Shown here in pieces: positions 22,842 to 35,978 of a DNA stretch of 64,000 bases (position 1 is its first letter; each line of letters starts with the position of its first letter). The stretch comes from Salticus scenicus. Lineage: Eukaryota; Arthropoda; Arachnida; Araneae; Salticidae. Under the pieces are notes generated by a model. It searched no databases. It saw nothing but the letters and a program-made list of their open reading frames with translations, and had not been told where the DNA came from. The stretch lies in NCBI GenBank assembly GCA_963930645.1, contig OZ005656.1:193307479-193371478 (forward strand), written 5' to 3'. The translations under genes and the position numbers were made by a program.

Positions 22842-25400
22842 TTTTGAAAAATTTCCCCAAAAATCAGGCGGCTCTCGAAATTACACCGAGCTTCTCCCAG
22901 CTTCAGGCCCTGCTGCTTCGTTCAAAAATTTTCACTAAGAGGTGAAAAGATTTTATACAACTCCTTAATATTAACTTTCATTTGGTTTCATAATTAATTT
23001 CAACCCTGCAAACTACACATTAGCGATTTTCTATAGAAACTATGCTTTTAAGCAACTTCTTAACTATGTAAATTATATTCATTTTGTTGAGTACTTGGTA
23101 CTAATAATCAAATGTACGTAAAATAAATGCTGTCTGCAGACGGAAGTACTTTGCATGATAAATATAAATCACAAATATTGTAAATGTAAATCAGAAATAA
23201 TGACCATCTAAATCACAAATATCTCTCCGAAAAAAGAGTCAATCGGATGATTACATATCACATCTGAAATTTTTGCGTACCGAGTAAACTAATTAGTAAT
23301 TCTATGCGTACAATTTTCTAGAGAAAACCTGCTTTTAAGCATTTGAATAATGCGTGTTAATTTTATTATGCTGAATTAAAAATGAAGATGTTAAAATGAA
23401 CTTAAATACCTATAGCTGGAATCCTGTTCGGGATTTTTATAATTTTAACTAATAGGAGGAATAGTAGAAAATTTCCAATAAAAGGGAAAATAATTTAATT
23501 TGGAAATGTTGAGGAAAAGAGGGTAATTTTTGGGATACATTGGGTTAGTAGATTCTTAAGATATTACTTAGTGTTACCACTCATGCCTGGGACATGGGAC
23601 TTTCTGTTTACAAGATTTTTAATTTCGTAATGCACTTAATTATTTGAAAAATATCATTAAATTTGCATCTGCAATATTTCTGATGTGATCATTAGCAAAA
23701 TTACTGGTGAAATCTATCTATATTATTTTAAATATGTTCACTGCGAAAAAGAAACCCGTACAAGTGCGGGAACAAACTGGCAGCTGGGGTGCCAGAATTT
23801 TTCGAACAAATATACGAGACAAAATTGTTCTTTTAACGGAAAATCTGTTTGATTTACAAGATTTTTATATTCAGTTTTTTCCCGTTGAAATTTACGGGAT
23901 TTTTCCAGTAAAATCTACAGGTTTTTGTTTTTTTTTTTACTTTTGAACTTAGTTTTGTTTTAAAATAAATATTTAAACAAAATGTTATTCTCTTTACAAC
24001 ATACTGTCACTTTAACATAATTTACATCACGGATTCTTAGCAACGCCGATTCCGTTATCAAGAACTAGTATATTTAATTAATTGCACAAAATTACTTATT
24101 TGGACAAAAGAAAAAAATCCCAATAAATTTATTGCTGAAATATTTCTGGTGTGAATGATATTAAAATTACCGATGAAATTTATAGATATTATGAAGAATA
24201 TTTAGAGTTACTTTTGAATGTTGTTTAGTTTCAAAATAAAAAAATCAAAAAGCTTTAAATTTTATTTTAAAATACTTGTAATCTGAAAAAAAAAAATTTA
24301 AACAGGAAAGTTAAAGCCTGGAATTTAGAGGAAACAACAGTTTACTAACAAAAACTAAATTTTAAATATGTTTCTAAAATGAGTATTTGAGAAAAAACAA
24401 TAAAGAATGTTAGTTCTAGAACTAAGAAATTTATGATGATAGCAAGCTTGTACAGATATTAAGCTATGTAAAAATAGATATTGTTTATCTGTATGTAAAT
24501 ATTCTATAAATATATTTTTTCTTAAAAATTTCATAACTAATACAGGGTCATTTAAAATGATTAAAACAAACTTTATTTATGGTCACACATTGTTTGTGAA
24601 TCATGTAAAGTTACGGAGGGAAAAAAAACGAGCTCCGTGTCAAGGCCATTTTTTAAAGACTTTAATATAAAAATTCATTATAAAAAAAAAAAAAAAAAAA
24701 AAAAAAGACTTTGTGCATTCTTGTTTTATTCCTTAAGGGCTGTTAGTATATATATAGCATGCGCATTTACAGCATTGATTGCTAAGGTTAAAATTTAAAT
24801 GCTTTAAACATGAATATGAAATATCCTTTTGTTAAGGAATTCAATGTTTTAGAAGAACTCCAAAAAACGTTGCTTAATTTTCAAAATAAAAAAAATACGC
24901 CAAAATAAGTTTAATTAAGTGTAAATTAAGATAATCTGATAACAGTACTGGTATTTCTGTATAATTTGCTTTTATTTAAATAAATATTCTTAAACATTAA
25001 AATCAACCTAAAAAAATATATTTTTGTATTTTAATGAAAAATTAACTGCAATTAATGCTCGACACACATATCTTCATAAATTTTAACAAATTGCAGCAAT
25101 ACTAACTTAATAAATATAATTTCTAATCATTTTATAATATTCTTTCATTAAACTCTTCCACTATCATTTTTTTAAGAGAGAAAATAAAATAAGTATTAAA
25201 TAAATTATCCGAAAGTTTTTCATAATGGACAGTGAATTTCCCCAAATGACCACTCTATCCTAGTAATCATGATAACTACAGGTCTAAAATACAAAAACAA
25301 AAGACCTCCAGGAAAAAAACTTTCATATTATATTTTAAACTGGCCTTCAGACATGCATATCCCTGCGGTAACGAATGGGTTAAAGATATTGTAATACATA
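22842..25400. other. No gene seen
   Basis: AT-rich. It holds an A run at 24682-24706 and a CAGGGTCATTTAAAATG end-like fragment at about 24544 without a partner. A 79-codon frame at 23707-23946 has no recognisable domain and ends in a T run. Confidence 0.5.
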
Positions 25401-25586
25401 CAGAGCTGCCAATCTAATCCAGAGGATTGTTAGTACCGCCCCTTTTTCCACACCAGTCTTTTTTTATTTAAGAGTATTTTCTTTCTTAATTAATCTTAGA
25501 TGCATTTTAAGAGAATTACTTTAAAAATTAAGTGGTGTAGAAAATGGGCGGCACTAACAATTTGCAGGATTAGGTTGGCAGCTCTG
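25401..25586 (+). mobile_element. MITE-C, exact 6-bp TSD
   Basis: The ends are CAGAGCTGCCAATCTAATCC and GGATTAGGTTGGCAGCTCTG. Inside are TTAGTACCGCCCC and GGGCGGCACTAAC. TACATA is duplicated exactly at the two sides. A second C copy is at 46481-46662. Confidence 0.9.
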
Positions 25587-25596
25587 TACATATATC

Positions 25597-25798
25597 CATA
25601 TTTGCCATCATCCTAATTAATATTCCGTAGTATTGTTAGTCCAACCCTTTTTTTTACACTAGTAAATTTTTAGAGTAATATTCTCCAAATGCAAATACTA
25701 TTAAATAAGTAGAAAAATGTTCTACAAAGATATTGGTGTAAAAAAGAAGGCGGAGGTAACAGTAGTACGGAATATTAATTAGTATGTTGGTAAGTATG
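25597..25798 (+). mobile_element. MITE-B copy
   Basis: The ends are CATATTTGCCATCATCCTAA and AGTATGTTGGTAAGTATG. CATATATC and CATATATT flank it, but this target is low complexity. It sits 10 bp after the MITE-C copy. Confidence 0.8.
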
Positions 25799-26476
25799 CA
25801 TATATTCTATGGAACAGTTACATTTGGAGTACACATTAGAAAATAATGTTTAAAAAAATAAACATTTTATGAGAGAAAACAATAGTACATACCTCTCTGT
25901 GAAATATAATTTTCCCCTGCATTCTGCGTTATAATGTTACTGGAAAAGTTCCAATGTGTTAATAACGCAAAGAAAAACTGCATTTAAAGTTGAATATATA
26001 TATATATATATATATAGTCATATAAAAGTATATCATAATGACTTGAACATTATGTACACTGAAAATACTATCTTGATGATAAATTCATGATGATATATTT
26101 GAATCTGCATATTAAATTTTTTACTCTAATGATTTTTATTTTATATTTCACCATCAAACTTTATGTATGAAGAATTTAATTATCCTTTAAAATTTTTGAT
26201 TGCGGTTTTTTGATGTTTTTACACTCTTTGAAGAATGAGTAAACCAGATATCCCAAAACGATGTGGCGTTTGTCTGTCCGTTAGTCAGTTTAGTATTTAG
26301 TTCGCTCATTCGTTAGTTAGTGTACATATTATCTTAAAAAAAAATATCGTAAAGAGGTTAGTCTAGTTTTAAAATATCATCAATGATACTGGTTTGAACC
26401 CTACTAACATTGAAAATTTTGTAAGTTATTCGAAATTTAGGATTTTTTTATTTTCTCTTACTTATATATATATATA
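25799..26476. other. No gene seen; (TA)n
   Basis: A TA microsatellite lies at about 25996-26017. No gene was identified. Confidence 0.5.
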
Positions 26477-28690
26477 CTAGCAGACCCGGCCACACGTTGC
26501 TGTGACTAAGTTATACGTTGAATTATACGGCTGTAAACTATTTAGTACAGTCAAATTATTATTTACGAACAAAGACGAAAACGTTATAGCCGATGTAAAA
26601 ACCCACAGGGTTGAGATTTGAAACTTAGGTCAAAATTTGGAAGCGATTGATAAAAATTTTCGTAGTGTTGATATTAAGCACAAATTAATTTTATTGTAGG
26701 GTCCTATAAATTTTAATGGAGAAGTGATACATATTATTTCTAATGCTACTTTGGATAAAATTGCTAAAATGACTAATATATAAATTAAATTCTATTAAAA
26801 TTCTATTAAAATAAAAGTATAAAAGAAACAGACGATTTTAAAATCAATTTTTATGGAGGAGTGAAATATAATATATGCTATAATGGATAATTTTACTATA
26901 AAATGACCTCATCATTTTAAATATTTTAAAGAGGGCAACAGCTGTAGTTATAAAAAGGAAAACAATAAGGCTAAACCAGAAAAATAAGTAAATTTGATAA
27001 ATATTTTAAAACTTTAAAATTGGAAATCTTATGAAATAATGGACATTTAAAGTAAATACATGTATCATTTTAAATAGAAAAAGATTTTGGAAAAGTTTAG
27101 TGTATTTTAACGAAGTGATGAGAAGTTTTTGAGTATGTTAAAAGTTTAATAGTAAATTCAAGTTAATAAAGATGGGAAACATTGAGGATTAAGATAAGAA
27201 TAATTATAAGATAAAAAAAAAAAAAAAAACTTTTTATATACCATGCTTTTAAATTTTAATATACTTATATAATATACTAATTAAAAGGAAAATGATAAAT
27301 ATTCTATCATAGTTTGAAGTCAAATTTCTTTTCAAATGTCTAAATAAAATATCTGATGTAAGATACTAATATTTTGCAGCGGAATAGATTTCATTTCTGT
27401 CATCCTTGGCGAAAAAAAAAAGAATATCGCCAAATTATCTGGCGAAAATATTTAATTCCTTTCAAAAATCATGGTTATTTTAACAACTTATATTAAAAGA
27501 GTAATGAATAATATGAAACAATACTTCGTACAATACATATTACATGTCATACATATGTACAATGAATAATGCATATTACATTTCGTACAATGCGTACATC
27601 TGGCATGTATATTTTCGTGTTATGCTTTTGATCGCCAAATAATAATAATAAAAATAAAAAAAAGCCAAGGGCGACAGAGATTTGAAATTTAAAATTAAAA
27701 TTTTGTCAATTTGACAGCAAAATAATTCAATCTAACACCCGCGATAACTAATACATATCTATACCCAAATATAAGGATTAAAATCGGGAAATAAATTTCC
27801 TCGATTTTTAATAATTTCTTACAAAAAATCCAGTGGGCAATTAACATAGGAAATCTTTTTCTTGGCTGCACAGACGGTCAGTGAGTCACACTTCACTTGC
27901 GTATAGAACTCATAGATATAGTATAGCATATATAGAATAGAGTGATCATTGGGGAGAAAAAAGTTATTCCTTTTCATTTGGGAAAAGACGACGTTTTTAC
28001 CAAAATATGGCCGTCTTTCCCCGAGTGAATACACACGGGAATACATACTAATATTTTAGCAAATAAAATTTATGAATAATTTATTTGCTAAAGGGGAATG
28101 GAAGACTCCAGATACAGTTTCAAATTCATATTTCTTTCTTTCTTTCTTTTTTTTTTTTTTTTTTTTTCAATACCACTTAATGGCTGTTTCCAAAGCTTTT
28201 TTTTTTTTTTTTTTTTTTCGGCATCAAAATCTTTGTACGATAACATGGGGATGAGAGATCTATATATATTACTATATCTGTGATAGAACTTCATTAGCAC
28301 TTTAACAATGTGTATAAAATCTTTAAATTGAATATGACGTCAATTTTCGTGAGATGCATAATTTAACTTTTTATAATTTTTTAACGTTCACGTTTGATTA
28401 AATGTATTTATTTTTATGTCGAAAGAAAATGAACTCGTATTTTTTTTTTTTTTTTTTTTGGCAACAATTAAATTAATGGAACTCACAGATATTTTGGAGC
28501 AACTTTAATAAAGGCCTATAATTAACAAATAATTGCAATAAAACAATATTGTGACAATAAATTGAGATAAAAACTATCCTATCTCTCAAGTTGGACCAAA
28601 CTGCACACAGTGTGCAAAATTTCATTAAAATCGGTTCCTTAGTTTAGGAGTTTACCCCGGACAAACATCGTGACACGTAATTTATATATA
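26477..28690 (+). mobile_element. Degraded retroposon-like repeat (ACTAGC...GACCCGGC type)
   Basis: The 5' part reads ACTAGCAGACCCGGCCACAC. The 3' part reads AAATTTCATTAAAATCGGTT, then TAGTTTAGGAGTTTACC and GGACAAACATCGTGACACG. In my recollection this pairing of start and end motifs is common in arthropod interspersed repeats. Both ends abut TATATATA runs. About 2 kb of AT-rich, non-coding interior contains T runs and an A run. The class is unresolved. Confidence 0.45.
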
Positions 28691-28956
28691 TATACAGATA
28701 TGTTTGAGAAAGTATTGTTTTTGCTTCAACCTTTAAAATTGAGTTTTTGTTATATTTATATATTTTGGAGTACCCTGAATCCGAAAATCAGTTATTTATG
28801 TACTGGTCAGTGTTTGTGTCTTTTGTCAGCGTATCTCAAGAACAAGTAGTATCAGAAAGTCCAAATTCGGTATTCCAAACCTTTATGATATAGAATACAA
28901 CAATAAACTTTTTGTTAAGATCAACCAAATGAATCGTGCCCAGAAGTGTGCAGTGA

Positions 28957-29226
28957 GGTTTTGTTCAAGCTGATATTCATTATGTTCGTAATGATGCTGT
29001 CCACAAGGTTCTCCGAATTAAGCCAATTTACGCTGAAATTCGGAAAATTGCGTTAAATTTTCACATATCGATTTCCAATGATGGAAATCCTTTCTTAGAC
29101 TCAATACGCCTTTACGATCTTAGAGTTGATCGTGGAAAGAAGCCGCCACAATTTACTTTTACTAGGACTGACGACTATCTACCCATCTCAAAGAAACGTA
29201 AGATTATTACTTCTGGAGTTATTTAA
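28957..29226 (+). pseudogene. Jockey-like non-LTR retrotransposon C-terminal tail
   Basis: A 90-codon open frame without a start codon, preceded by an in-frame TGA and ended by TAA. It reads HYVRNDAVHKVLRI near the start, then NFHISISNDGNPFLDSI, LYDLRVDRGKKPPQ and a basic tail. This resembles the end of Jockey-clade ORF2 proteins, which have a WFVRN-D-H-DL-I motif, a spacing with NPNPLL-like residues and a Y-P-KRP tail. No reverse transcriptase motif remains upstream, consistent with 5' truncation. The assignment is from memory of the family and is moderate to weak. Confidence 0.4.
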
Positions 29227-29519
29227 CACAGTATTTCCTCACAAAATTATAGTATTTCCTAGATGGAAAGAAATGTTCATCTAGAGTTGACTAACTTTAT
29301 TATCAAGCGATCATCTGTACTTTATTTTCAGTCGCATATAGTCAACCTTCCTACAAGTAAAATTCTTTAATTTTCTGTAAATATTTTTCAGAATTTTCCA
29401 AATGCTGTTTTATTTTATTATTTTTTGGCATATTTTTCAATGTTTTATTATTATTATTCTTTTTTAAATGAATTTCTGTGCTTTAAGACTTAGGTTTTTT
29501 ATTGTACCATCCAGGAACT

Positions 29520-29579
29520 CCTGATTGGTTGATAGGGGTGTCTTTCACGCGTTTCACAATCTTCTCGGGAGTAAAGTGT

Positions 29580-29617
<38 letters not shown>

Positions 29618-29720
29618 CTGGCTCAGGATCAAAATTTCAGTGATTTTCCATACTCGCTTCTGATTGGTCGTGGCGTGTGTCTTTGATGTGATTTACCATC
29701 CTTTCGGATGTTTGGTAGAA
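29520..29720 (+). repeat. Diverged tandem pair around a T run
   Basis: CTGATTGGTTGATAGGGGTG at 29521 and CTGATTGGTCGTGGCGTGTG at about 29661 begin similar segments separated by a T run at 29582-29612. An old duplication is likely. Confidence 0.4.
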
Positions 29721-29748
29721 ATTTTATTTTGTCGGGATTTTATTTTAA

Positions 29749-30252
29749 CCCATTTTATCCCAATTTATTTATTTTGCTCAAATATGAGAAAAATTATATT
29801 TTTTAAGGTTAATTAAACCTAATTAAACTAAATACAACAAAATTTGAAAAAAAAAAATATATTCTGTATTTTATCTACTTTGTACGCAGGGCATTGAAAT
29901 AAAGAGGATGAAATTTGCACTTATATGTTTTAGTGTTCTCTTCAATAGTGAAAAGTGCTTTCCGAGTATAAAGTTCTGCTTTATTTGTTTAATATTATCT
30001 TATTTACATGATAGTTCACCAGAAAGAATTTTCAACCGCAAAGAGAAGATAAACCACGCCCCCTAATGTAATGGTTGAACAAAGATTCCAGATGGAGGAG
30101 GACAAGGAGGAGGTGAGACACATAACACGTTAGTAGAAGCTTATATATACCATTATATATTCCAACTGACAAAACATTCGCACCAAGCAAATTCTGATTT
30201 CTATATGCTATTTTTCAGCTGTCCTATATATAGAACAATGGGATAAAATGGG
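29749..30252. mobile_element. piggyBac-like TTAA element, 504 bp
   Basis: TTAA (29745-29748 and 30253-30256) flanks ends CCCATTTTATCCCAATTTA and, inverted, GAACAATGGGATAAAATGGG. The near-perfect terminal repeat of about 16 bp and the TTAACCC start fit piggyBac. The interior has no transposase frame. Confidence 0.75.
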
Positions 30253-31677
30253 TTAATTTAGTATAAATATCCCCCCCCCCCTTAAAAAAAATAATTGCAG
30301 TTCTAGTATTTCCTGCGGTTTTCGGAACTCTCTATCTAGCCTCTTAATTCCTTTTCGTACCCCAGACTCATCTTGCCCATGCACGCGACAAATATCTGTC
30401 GAACTTACGAATTTTCAAACATGGTGTTTCTTTTTTTTCCTCCGCTCTTGGTGCTTCACTCTGAATATCTCTCTGCTCACGCGGACTAAATTCTAGAATA
30501 AAAATAATAAAAATAATTCTAATATATATATATATTTGACTTCTTCTTTTTTTTCAAAAAAAAAAAAAAAAATCTTTCTTTATTTTACATTTTTGATGAA
30601 GATAAGGTTATACGACAATGTAAATTTTTCTAATGGATTTCATTTAAAACAACTATTTTTTTTTTTTTTTTCATTTAAAACAACTATAATTTTCATTAAA
30701 ACAACTGTATTTAGAGGTTTAACTATTATTATTATTATTATTATTATTTTCATTTCCCTGTATTGTTAAAGAAACATGTTACCTATTATCCTAAAATAAA
30801 CAAATCTAAGTTTTTTCCCCCTCAGTTTTATCTCTTGAAGCAAAATTTCTAATATTTAAATTAAATCAAAAATCTCAGAAAGTATTTTAAAATATAAAAA
30901 TATTTAAAATACGCAACATAAATCTTTTTGGAAATATTTTAAAATTCTTTTTACCAAATGCATTTTTAATGCAAATTATATTGGAAAATTTTTCGTGAAA
31001 TTCAAGTACTTAAAGAGAGAAAGTTGAAGGGTTAAAAATTAATCTTATGAAATGCTTGAACTTTAATGCATGTTTATTTCAAAATATTTGTCAAATAATA
31101 AATAAACAGAAATACGTTATTAGTTTTGAATATTTTGCATTTTTCTCCAAAGAAAAGAATGTTTTAACACAAAGGTATTTTGAAAATTTATGGATTATTC
31201 TTTTAATATAACACAAGTGTTTATTAAGCAGAAAAACTGAAAAGTTAAAGAATCTTTTCTGATCGTAGGAAATAAAATAAATCTCGAGAGAAAGATTATG
31301 GTTAATTTAACCTTGAAAATTATAATATACATATTTGTTTTATTCATGTAACTTCTTCTCAATTTATACATAAAAAAAAAATAATAATATATTTAATGAC
31401 AGTAAAATAATCTTAGTAAAAATGCTGAAAGAACTAAACACACCCACGCAAAAAAAAAAAAAAAAAAAAAAAAAGTAAGTAAGTAAGCAAACACTATAAA
31501 TTGCCAAAATTTTGCAATGTTTCAGTTCTATATAATGACACACCCCTTTATCAGTTGAAAAAAGTATGCACGCAACAGCATCAAGCGGCAACGCACTAAA
31601 GGTCGTGCTATTATTTCATATATATATATACGGGGTCTTAATACTACGTTTTCAGAACTCGTAGGAGAGACAAGGTG
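30253..31677. other. No gene seen
   Basis: A GC-richer patch at 30300-30480 is followed by AT-rich DNA with an A run at 31450-31474, (ATT)n at about 30725-30750 and (TA)n at 31620-31631. No gene was identified. Confidence 0.5.
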
Positions 31678-31876
31678 CATCCCTCAACATCCTAATTAAT
31701 ATTCCGTAGTATCATTAGCCCGCCTTTTTCTTCACACCAGTAAATTTTAAGAGCAATATTCTCTGAATTGAATTACGATTAAATAAGAAGGATAATACTT
31801 TAAAAAAGTATTGGTATAAAATAAAAGGCGTTGCTAACTAAACTAGAAAATATTAATTAGGATGTTGGCAAGTATG
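31678..31876 (+). mobile_element. MITE-B copy, left tip altered
   Basis: The left end reads CATCCCTCAACATCCTAATT and the right end AGGATGTTGGCAAGTATG. The interior has TTAGCCCGCC and the degraded inverse AAAGGCGTTGC. GTGCATCCC occurs at both borders, so the true left terminus may start a few bases later with GTGCAT as the target. Confidence 0.75.
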
Positions 31877-32377
31877 TGCATCCCAACGACTCGAAATCCT
31901 ATAGCAATGCACTATCGAAAATGCTTTCCTGACGCGGGGCTGCACACAGAAACATCAAAATGAAATAACGGCACGTAAGTGAATATTCAATTTAGTAATA
32001 CATGTACATGAACAAAAATAAATAAAAAAATAAAATAAAATAAACAAATAAATAAAGCAAAATAAAATAAATAAATAAATAAAAAATGTTCGAAGTTTTG
32101 TCCACCGAAATTTTTGTATGCCTTACATGTATACGCATGAAAGTCCAATTATTTCGGTTGCACGAATTGCAGTAGCTGCTGCAAAAACTAGAGATAAGCC
32201 TGGATTATTCCTAATTATTCAGAATACATCATAAAGAAAACATTAAAATTGCTTTACATTAGCCTACTACAACGATAAACATTAAAAGTGTACATATGAA
32301 TATCTTGTTCTGCTTTACTTTATTTTAAAGATAAAAATTTGCCAACCTAATATATTTGTCGAATTGCCTTAAAAAAA
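31877..32377. other. No gene seen; AAAT microsatellite
   Basis: An (AAAT)-rich run lies at about 32015-32088. No gene was identified. Confidence 0.5.
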
Positions 32378-32700
32378 TGTGGTCGCGGTAGCCCGATAGG
32401 TAGAACGCCGAGCTGGTAATTGGAAAATTGCGTTTTCGATACTGGAGCTGGTACACTACCGTCGTATACACTAATAGTGGCTGGTGCGAGTAAAATCAGT
32501 CGTGGCCGCAATGTCCTCCAGTTCCCATTTAAATTTTACCTCTGTGGGTCACCGAAGCGGAGAAGCCATCCTCTCCGTTGATGATCAAAATTGTGATGTC
32601 ATGTCTTCGGATCATCTTTAGAGGTGAGTCTCAGACCGCTTATAGTGCAGCACTAGTGCGATGTTAATTCCACTCAACTAACCAACCAGCTATGAGACAA
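32378..32700 (+). mobile_element. tRNA-derived SINE-like repeat
   Basis: The head GGTAGCCCGATAGGTAGAAC resembles a pol III A box (TRGCNNARYNGG). About 50 bp later, GTTTTCGATACTGG resembles a diverged B box. There is no aminoacyl-stem pairing, so it is not a functional tRNA. The GC-richer body continues to about 32700. The 3' limit is uncertain and no target duplication was found. Confidence 0.5.
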
Positions 32701-32730
32701 TTAAGTCATCCGACCGAGAGTTTCCCGCTT

Positions 32731-33779
32731 TATTTAACTTCTTACTTTACTCTATGACGATAAACTACCTCTGTCGTTAAAACATCTAATAATTTTATTA
32801 AGAACACCAAACTTACATTATGATCTTTACACTTTACAATGTCTCTGTGCCATAGAATAGTGTTCACCTAATGACGCTTGATATATCGCTTAATATAATA
32901 ACAATCTTACTTTGCTCTTCGGAGTAAGATTCTCATTTAATGTTTTGATAAAGTGCTATAAAGAATGGAAATTTACTACTTGTGAACACAAATGTAATGA
33001 TACCTAAAAAAAGCAAAAGGCTGCAAATATTTGAAAAAGACTGCATAGAATGATATAAAATTAAGACCAAAGAAAAGGATAAGCAACTGAGCGCACTGTT
33101 ATATCATAGTTATAAGTCAGAGCTACCAAACTCAAGAAACTGGTCTGACTTAAAACTGATATATTAAAAATGGGGCTTAAAAAATATATTGGCTAAAGGA
33201 ATTCATTTAAGCAAACTAGTTTTTTTTATTGAAAATCTTAAATAAAATTTTAGTTATTATGTATAGTGGAACATAATTAAAATCTGAGTGCAACGCGTTT
33301 TGTGAATAACTATTAAATAAACAAATTAGCCTCATATCAGAAATGTCTCTTGAGTAATAACCCAAAGTAAAATTCATAAAATAAAGCTATATGAATAATA
33401 AATGTCTTGCACTCACTTCCCCCACCCCCCCCCCCTCCACACACACACGAATCTCCATTTATTTACACCTAATGTAAAAAACATACATGATTCAATAAAG
33501 CGAAAAACTATATAATAAATAAATAATATGAGTTTGCAACCTCACCTAAGTTACACTAAAATTGAATGCCATAATTGATTAGATTTGTAGCAACTTTTAC
33601 ACAAACTGAATGTTTTACATAAATCTGGTTCCCTATGCACTTTATTTCAAATCTAAAATTATTATGCGCTTAAATCACTTATTCAAATTAATACTTATAA
33701 TATAAATTCGCTTTTTAAAATCGTCTTTCGCCAGAGAAATACTTTCCAAACAGAATAAACCCAGATTTTGTGTATATTT
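32731..33779. other. No gene seen
   Basis: AT-rich DNA. A C-rich stretch at 33418-33449 (CCCCCACCCCCC then ACACACACAC) is simple sequence. Confidence 0.5.
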
Positions 33780-33918
33780 CAGGGATGGAACACGGGCGCA
33801 GAATTCATACCACTATCAATGTAAGAAAATTTTCTACTTCTTAAATCAACGATATTATAGGCAGAGAAATTTCTTAGACAAATTCCGGTATGAATTCTGC
33901 GCCCGTGTTCCATCCCTG
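33780..33918 (+). mobile_element. MITE-A, 139 bp, perfect 32-bp TIRs, exact 6-bp TSD
   Basis: The ends are CAGGGATGGAACACGGGCGC and GCGCCCGTGTTCCATCCCTG, perfectly inverse over 32 bp (through CAGAATTCATACC). ATATTT is duplicated exactly. The centre is also an imperfect inverted repeat, so the whole element can fold on itself. Confidence 0.95.
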
Positions 33919-34247
33919 ATATTTTAAATACACTCTAAGTATACGTGTAATCATAAGCACTTTAGGAACATTTCTATACTTAGATTGTATGGATACAATG
34001 AAATTTTAACTATCTTTAATACTATTTATTTATTAACGTGCACTTAACTTTGGTATATTTTCATCTAATTAAAAATAACATCACTAAAAACAGATATATT
34101 CTACTGTAATATTTCCAAAGTTCAAAGTTTATACTAACCCCTTCCCAGCTTATCCCGAGCTCACCTCGGGCAGGTGAACAAACCATGGTGCAAGAGTTTC
34201 TGTCTAAAGCCGAAACACTGCCATCAATAATCCTTATCAATAATATC

Positions 34248-34465
34248 CATACTTGCTTAACCATCTCATTATGAACCGTACAATTTTTAGTACCCGCCTT
34301 TTTTTTCACAACAATAATTTTTTAGAGTAATTTTAGTCTTATTTAATCGTAACAATATTTGGAGATAATTAATTACTCTAAAAATATAGTGATGTGAGAA
34401 CAGTGGCTTTTTTTCAGGGGGCGTTAACAATTGTACGGTTACTAATGAGATAGTTGGCAAGTATG
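34248..34465 (+). mobile_element. MITE-B subtype copy (CATCTCATT variant)
   Basis: The left end is CATACTTGCTTAACCATCTC and the right end GAGATAGTTGGCAAGTATG, with GAACCGTACAA and TTGTACGGTT as inner arms. The dyad is TACCCGCC...GGGGGCG. It is related to 37132-37553 and 55472-55680. No target duplication is visible. Confidence 0.75.
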
Positions 34466-34672
34466 AATTTCTGTCATATATGTGCAGTAATTTATTGTGA
34501 TAGAAGTTATTTATAAAGAATACTGGTGTCAGTGCTCCTTTGTGAGACGGAAATTTCTACCACCTTGCGAATAAATTGAGCCGGCAAGGGGTAAAAAATT
34601 TTAAGTAATGCAATAGAAAGAAATTAATAATATTATTATTTTACTTAAAGCTAAAAGAAAATAATCTAAACG

Positions 34673-34721
<49 letters not shown>

Positions 34722-35330
34722 AATACTACTTTCAACGGCCTTTAGAAGTATTATAAAGTTTATCCTTTTTGATAATTTAAATTCTACAACAACTAGATTT
34801 TGCAATGATAAGTATAATGTGTTTTATTAAATTGTCATATAAATAATGTATTAAGATGAAGTATCTTAAGAAGAGGAAATTTGTAAGATTTAACTGTTCT
34901 TCAAATGTATAACATGACATTATTATCAGGATACGAAGAATCAAAGTTGAATACCAAACAATTAGTTACAAAACTGACTATAAGTAAAATACACTGCATT
35001 TTAACGACCTGCCTTTCATTTCTCAAACTAACAGTTAAGAACACATCGGAAAACTAATTAATTGATTATCTAGCAGTTCTATTTATATCTCTTCTTACAA
35101 AAATTTTTATGCAAAGAAAAAAGACTGTCCGATATTTCGCCTAAAACGAATCATTAGAAATAATTATCTGAATTTTTTATATGAGTATTTTTAAATCTAA
35201 TTTAAACGCCTTATTTTTATTCGTTAAAAAATCATAAAATTTTCAAAACATGTTCTAATCTATTTTCAGATTTCATCTGTATGACATAGTTCACTTTCAG
35301 CTTTTCATACATTTAAATATATAAATATAC
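34466..35330. other. No gene seen; (TA)n
   Basis: A TA microsatellite spans about 34677-34718. The rest is AT-rich without a gene. Confidence 0.5.
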
Positions 35331-35773
35331 AGGGTGTCCCTGATTCCATGGGCCAAACTTTGAGGGAAGATAGGGCACAGCATAAGGAATCAAAATTGCA
35401 TAGAAATCCATGACCGCAAATGTCATCTTATCCTTTTCAGAACCGAGTGTTTTTTATCATTTTTAACAGTTGTAGATGTTGGATTTGAATGTTGGATTTT
35501 TAACACACATTTGTTTCTTTCAATTGATTACATAAAAAGCCATGTATAATAATAATGCTGTTTCTAATCAATCTATTTAAAGCAATGATTGCATTATTAC
35601 GAATGTTGTACACATTTTTAGAAATTACTGTAATATTATGTAAATAAAGAGCTGTTTTTTTAATTTCCTCAGATTTTTTTTCAGCAACACTTCTCCTTTC
35701 CAACCCCATATTGCTATACAAAAAATGCTTCTTAAAATGTATTTTACCTACCCTTAAAGTTTGACCCATGATT
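35331..35773. repeat. IR repeat with CAGGGTGTCCC start
   Basis: The left part is ACAGGGTGTCCCTGATTCC followed by ATGGGCCAAACTTTGAGGG. The right part carries the inverse CCCTTAAAGTTTGACCCAT. The inner arms match but the outermost right tip is missing. It resembles Tc1/mariner-type termini. The 89-codon minus-strand frame inside is not recognised. Confidence 0.5.
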
Positions 35774-35808
35774 CATTTATCATATTTCGTCATAACAATG
35801 TGTAGAAA

Positions 35809-35978
35809 CAATGTTGCCAAATAGAAGAAATTTTTATTCAATAATGAACAATAATTTTGAGGGTATTTAATATACATATTAGGCGATTGATTTTTAACTT
35901 CAAAGTGATTAGACAACCTTTACGATTAAAATTTAGTGGCAGGTATTGAATAAAAAATCCCTAAATTTGGCACTACTG
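35809..35978 (+). mobile_element. MITE-F copy, hAT-like
   Basis: The ends are CAATGTTGCCAAATAG and, inverted, AAATTTGGCACTACTG. ATTTTTATTCAATAA and TATTGAATAAAAAATCC lie inside. The flanks TGTAGAAA and CTTAGAAA match at 6 of 8 positions. Confidence 0.7.

Noticed and set aside
23707..23946. 79-residue frame, possible exon
   Set aside because: No recognisable domain, no convincing splice context, ends in a T run.
24542..24660. Possible transposon end CAGGGTCATTTAAAATG
   Set aside because: No inverted partner or target duplication was found within reach.
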